The notes under the pieces were generated by a model. It had not been told where the DNA came from and made no database searches. It worked only from the letters and a program-made list of their open reading frames with translations. From NCBI RefSeq assembly GCF_027568395.1, contig NZ_JANKZL010000005.1:370690-434689 (forward strand): a stretch of 64,000 nucleotides of DNA. The letters are read 5' to 3'. Positions 62,315-64,000 of this stretch are shown here, one piece after another. The stretch's first letter is position 1. Each line of letters opens with the position of its first letter. The position numbers and the translations under genes were made by a program. The DNA is from Aminobacter sp. HY435. Its GTDB lineage: Bacteria > Pseudomonadota > Alphaproteobacteria > Rhizobiales > Rhizobiaceae.

Positions 62315-63448
62315 TCAGCCCTTTGCCGTCCGCTTGAGCTTCTTGGGGTCGTCGAACGGCAGCGACTGGGCTGTCGCCTTGACCGTACCGCCGGCGTTGC
62401 GGATTTCAAGCGGCGTTCCGACGATGGCGCAATCGACGTCGAGGCGGGCGATGCCCATCGACTTCTTGACCAGCGGCGAATACATCGCGCAGGTCACAAC
62501 GCCGACCTTCTTGCCGTCGCGCCAGATCTCGGCGCCTTCGTCGGCGGCCTTGTCGCTGTCGAGCAGCACGCCGAAGATCTTGAAGCGTTCCTTGCCCTTG
62601 AGGCGGTAGTGCTCTTCGGCGCCGCGGAAGCCGGTCTTGCCGGGGCTGACGGTGAAGTCGAGGCCGAGCTCCCACAGCGTGTCGCCGGGGCCTTCATTGG
62701 CGAAGGGGTACTTCTGCGAATTGTCGTAGGGGTAAAACAGCAGGTAGCTTTCGACGCGCAGCATGTCGAGCGTGGTGAAGCGCGTCGGGATGATGCCCAT
62801 CGACTTGCCTTCGGCGACGATGGTGTCCCAGATTTTCGGCGCGTCCTGGCCGCGGCAGAAGATTTCGTAGCCGCGCTCGCCGGTATAGCCGGTGCGCGAG
62901 ATCATGACAGGCAGGCCGAACAGCTGGGTCTGCATGTGGTGGAAATAGTTGAGGTCGCGGATGCCGGGCACGTGCTTGGCGAGGTAGTCGACGGCGAGCG
63001 GGCCCTGCAGCGACAGGTCGTGCAGATTGTCGTCGAAGCGCACCGAGACGTCACGGCCGATCGAGGCGCGGGTCAGTTCCTCATGGCCCGAACCCGAGCC
63101 GTGCACGACCATCCAGGAGTTGGGGCCCATGCGGTAGATGACGCAGTCGTCGGTGAACTTGCCGGCATCGTTGAGCATGCAGGCATAGACCGACTTGCCC
63201 GGATAGATCTTCTCGGGATTGCGGGTGGTGCACAGGTCGATCAGATGCGAGGCATGCGCGCCGGTGATGTGGACCTTCTTGAGACCAGACACGTCCATCA
63301 GGCCGGCCTTGGTGCGGATCGCCAGGTATTCTTCGTCCGCGTCCTTGTCATAGGACCAGGCGGTTCCCATGCCGCTCCAGTCTTCCAGCTTGGAGCCAAG
63401 CGCGCGGTGGCGGTCGGCCAGGGTCGAGAAACGCCAAGAAGCTGTCAT
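62315..63448 (-). CDS. GcvT-like tetrahydrofolate aminomethyltransferase (DmmD-type)
   Basis: 377 residues from ATG 63448 with GGAGGAG upstream. GcvT/folate-binding fold: KAGLMDVSGLKKVHITG near 46-62, LNDAGKFTDDCVIYRMG near 90, SRTGYTGERGYEIFC near 180, and TLDMLRVESYLLFYP near 215. The C-terminal barrel includes CAMYSPLVKKSMGIARLD near 325. In HODM/Dmm systems this subunit captures the released C1 unit on tetrahydrofolate, giving methylene-THF and avoiding free formaldehyde. It is the first gene of the operon, which then continues with 4-base spacing or overlaps. Formate-THF ligase is encoded just upstream. Confidence 0.85.
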   Translation of the reverse strand: MTASWRFSTLADRHRALGSKLEDWSGMGTAWSYDKDADEEYLAIRTKAGLMDVSGLKKVHITGAHASHLIDLCTTRNPEKIYPGKSVYACMLNDAGKFTDDCVIYRMGPNSWMVVHGSGSGHEELTRASIGRDVSVRFDDNLHDLSLQGPLAVDYLAKHVPGIRDLNYFHHMQTQLFGLPVMISRTGYTGERGYEIFCRGQDAPKIWDTIVAEGKSMGIIPTRFTTLDMLRVESYLLFYPYDNSQKYPFANEGPGDTLWELGLDFTVSPGKTGFRGAEEHYRLKGKERFKIFGVLLDSDKAADEGAEIWRDGKKVGVVTCAMYSPLVKKSMGIARLDVDCAIVGTPLEIRNAGGTVKATAQSLPFDDPKKLKRTAKG

Positions 63449-63559
63449 CGGTAATTCTCCTCCGTTTATACCACTCCGCCTATGCTGGCGATCCTGCCTT
63501 CAGGCGGACGTTGTTGGGGACATATTGAACCGAAACGTGTCCCAAGGGCAATATCCAAG

Positions 63560-63579
63560 TGCAAGAATTTTTACTTACA
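63560..63579. promoter_or_regulatory. Inverted repeat in the N-demethylase operon promoter region
   Basis: TGCAAG, 8 AT-rich bases, CTTACA: a 6-base inverted repeat with one mismatch, 112 bases before the first gene start. It resembles the AT-rich palindrome before the XRE-cupin gene in general form (GTAA...TTAC core), so a common regulator is possible. Confidence 0.4.
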
Positions 63580-63637
63580 GGCAACTTTTGTTGGTCGAAT
63601 TTTGCTTTGGAACGGTTTCGGCATCGGCTGCGCCGCG

Positions 63638-63673
63638 TAAAAAAAGAAGGCCCGGCACAAGGTGCCAGGCCTT
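63638..63673 (-). terminator. Intrinsic terminator after formate-THF ligase gene
   Basis: On the minus strand AAGGCCTGGCAC pairs with GTGCCGGGCCTT (one wobble) around a 3-base loop, followed by CTTTTTTT. It lies about 70 bases after the fhs stop, and separates fhs from the N-demethylase operon, which thus needs its own promoter. Confidence 0.92.
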
Positions 63674-63741
63674 GAAGGGCGCTCCGGGCCTGGGGGACAG
63701 GTGGGTGGGGAGGAGCGCCTTGGGAGAATAAGGGAGAAAGC

Positions 63742-64000
63742 TCAGAACAGGCCTTCGATCTGTCCCTGTTCGTTGAGGAAGATCTTCTCCGACGATGGTG
63801 CCCTTGGCAGGCCTGGCATGGTCATGATCTCGCCGCAGATGGCGACGACGAAGCCGGCGCCGGCCGACAGCCGGACCTCGCGCACCGGCACCACGTGGTC
63901 GGTGGGCGCGCCGCGCAAGTTGGGGTCGGTCGAAAACGAGTACTGGGTCTTGGCCATGCACACCGGCAGGTGGCCGTAGCCGGCGGCTTCCCAGGCATGC
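63742..64000 (-). CDS. fhs: Formate-tetrahydrofolate ligase, C-terminal part (gene runs off the right edge)
   Basis: About 86 codons are visible, ending in a TGA at 63742-63744. The sequence contains [29 protein letters not shown] and [14 protein letters not shown] near the end, which is the invariant C-terminus of formyltetrahydrofolate synthetase. The ATP-dependent enzyme joins formate to THF, giving 10-formyl-THF. Next to an oxidative N-demethylase that loads C1 units on THF, it would help balance or complete C1 oxidation. The start lies outside the window. Confidence 0.92.
   Translation of the reverse strand, partial: HAWEAAGYGHLPVCMAKTQYSFSTDPNLRGAPTDHVVPVREVRLSAGAGFVVAICGEIMTMPGLPRAPSSEKIFLNEQGQIEGLF

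Overview
The window is high-GC, densely packed alphaproteobacterial chromosome of the Rhizobiales, most like Mesorhizobium, Aminobacter or another Phyllobacteriaceae member. The pointers are a PodJ-type polarity protein, the cell-cycle regulator GcrA, a class I (archaeal-type) lysyl-tRNA synthetase, ALA-synthase HemA, a SAM-II riboswitch ahead of metZ, and rhizobial palindromic intergenic repeats. No phage, transposase, CRISPR array or rRNA is visible. One tRNA gene (Gly, anticodon CCC) is present. The PodJ-like gene at the left edge and the formate-THF ligase gene at the right edge are both cut by the window.

Layout, left to right. 1-2292: N-terminal part of a PodJ-like coiled-coil protein. 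2576-10663: a MerR regulator and a fatty-acid or branched-acyl beta-oxidation locus (two acyl-CoA dehydrogenases, thiolase, FadB-type protein, thioesterase) with matching palindromic operators in front of the regulator and the first dehydrogenase. 10745-17730: an S24/LexA-fold protease-regulator, a membrane-anchored SNase-fold protein, LysRS-I, a TerB-like protein, an orphan solute-binding protein and a membrane glycosyltransferase with an N-terminal MshEN-like region. 17727-22596: phosphate and ion physiology (PPK2, PhoR, PhoU, CorA), then GcrA. 23040-29422: argD-argF, hslO, apaG, metZ under a SAM-II riboswitch plus terminator, and a double-length dCTP deaminase. 29526-35788: an orphan amino-acid binding protein, then a surface-glycan block beside tRNA-Gly (FkbM methyltransferase, two tandemly duplicated GT2 enzymes, UDP-glucuronate decarboxylase, GT25). 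35843-44887: DUF6460 protein, MATE pump, pyrD, DUF952 protein, a small periplasmic protein, and a two-component pair whose kinase carries a complete Na+/solute-symporter-like sensor domain, then MscL. 45004-48840: aminotransferase, hemA with a perfect FNR/FixK box, and galE.

48971-57502 looks like a D-amino-acid (or similar imino/amine substrate) uptake and catabolism island: a DadA-type dehydrogenase, a universal stress protein, a D-serine dehydratase/D-threonine aldolase-type PLP enzyme, a polar amino-acid ABC importer, RidA, an IclR regulator and a PfkB-type sugar-acid kinase. 59185-64000 is a C1 cluster: a heme-dependent oxidative N-demethylase (dimethylamine monooxygenase, Dmm/HODM type) encoded as aminomethyltransferase, DmmA-like zinc-ribbon protein, flavin/2Fe-2S reductase and DUF3445 catalytic subunit. 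It is flanked by formate-THF ligase upstream, and by a group II truncated haemoglobin and an XRE-cupin regulator downstream. Methyl groups would be removed oxidatively from a methylated amine, captured on tetrahydrofolate and passed to the folate C1 pool. All functions are inferred from sequence motifs and gene context only.
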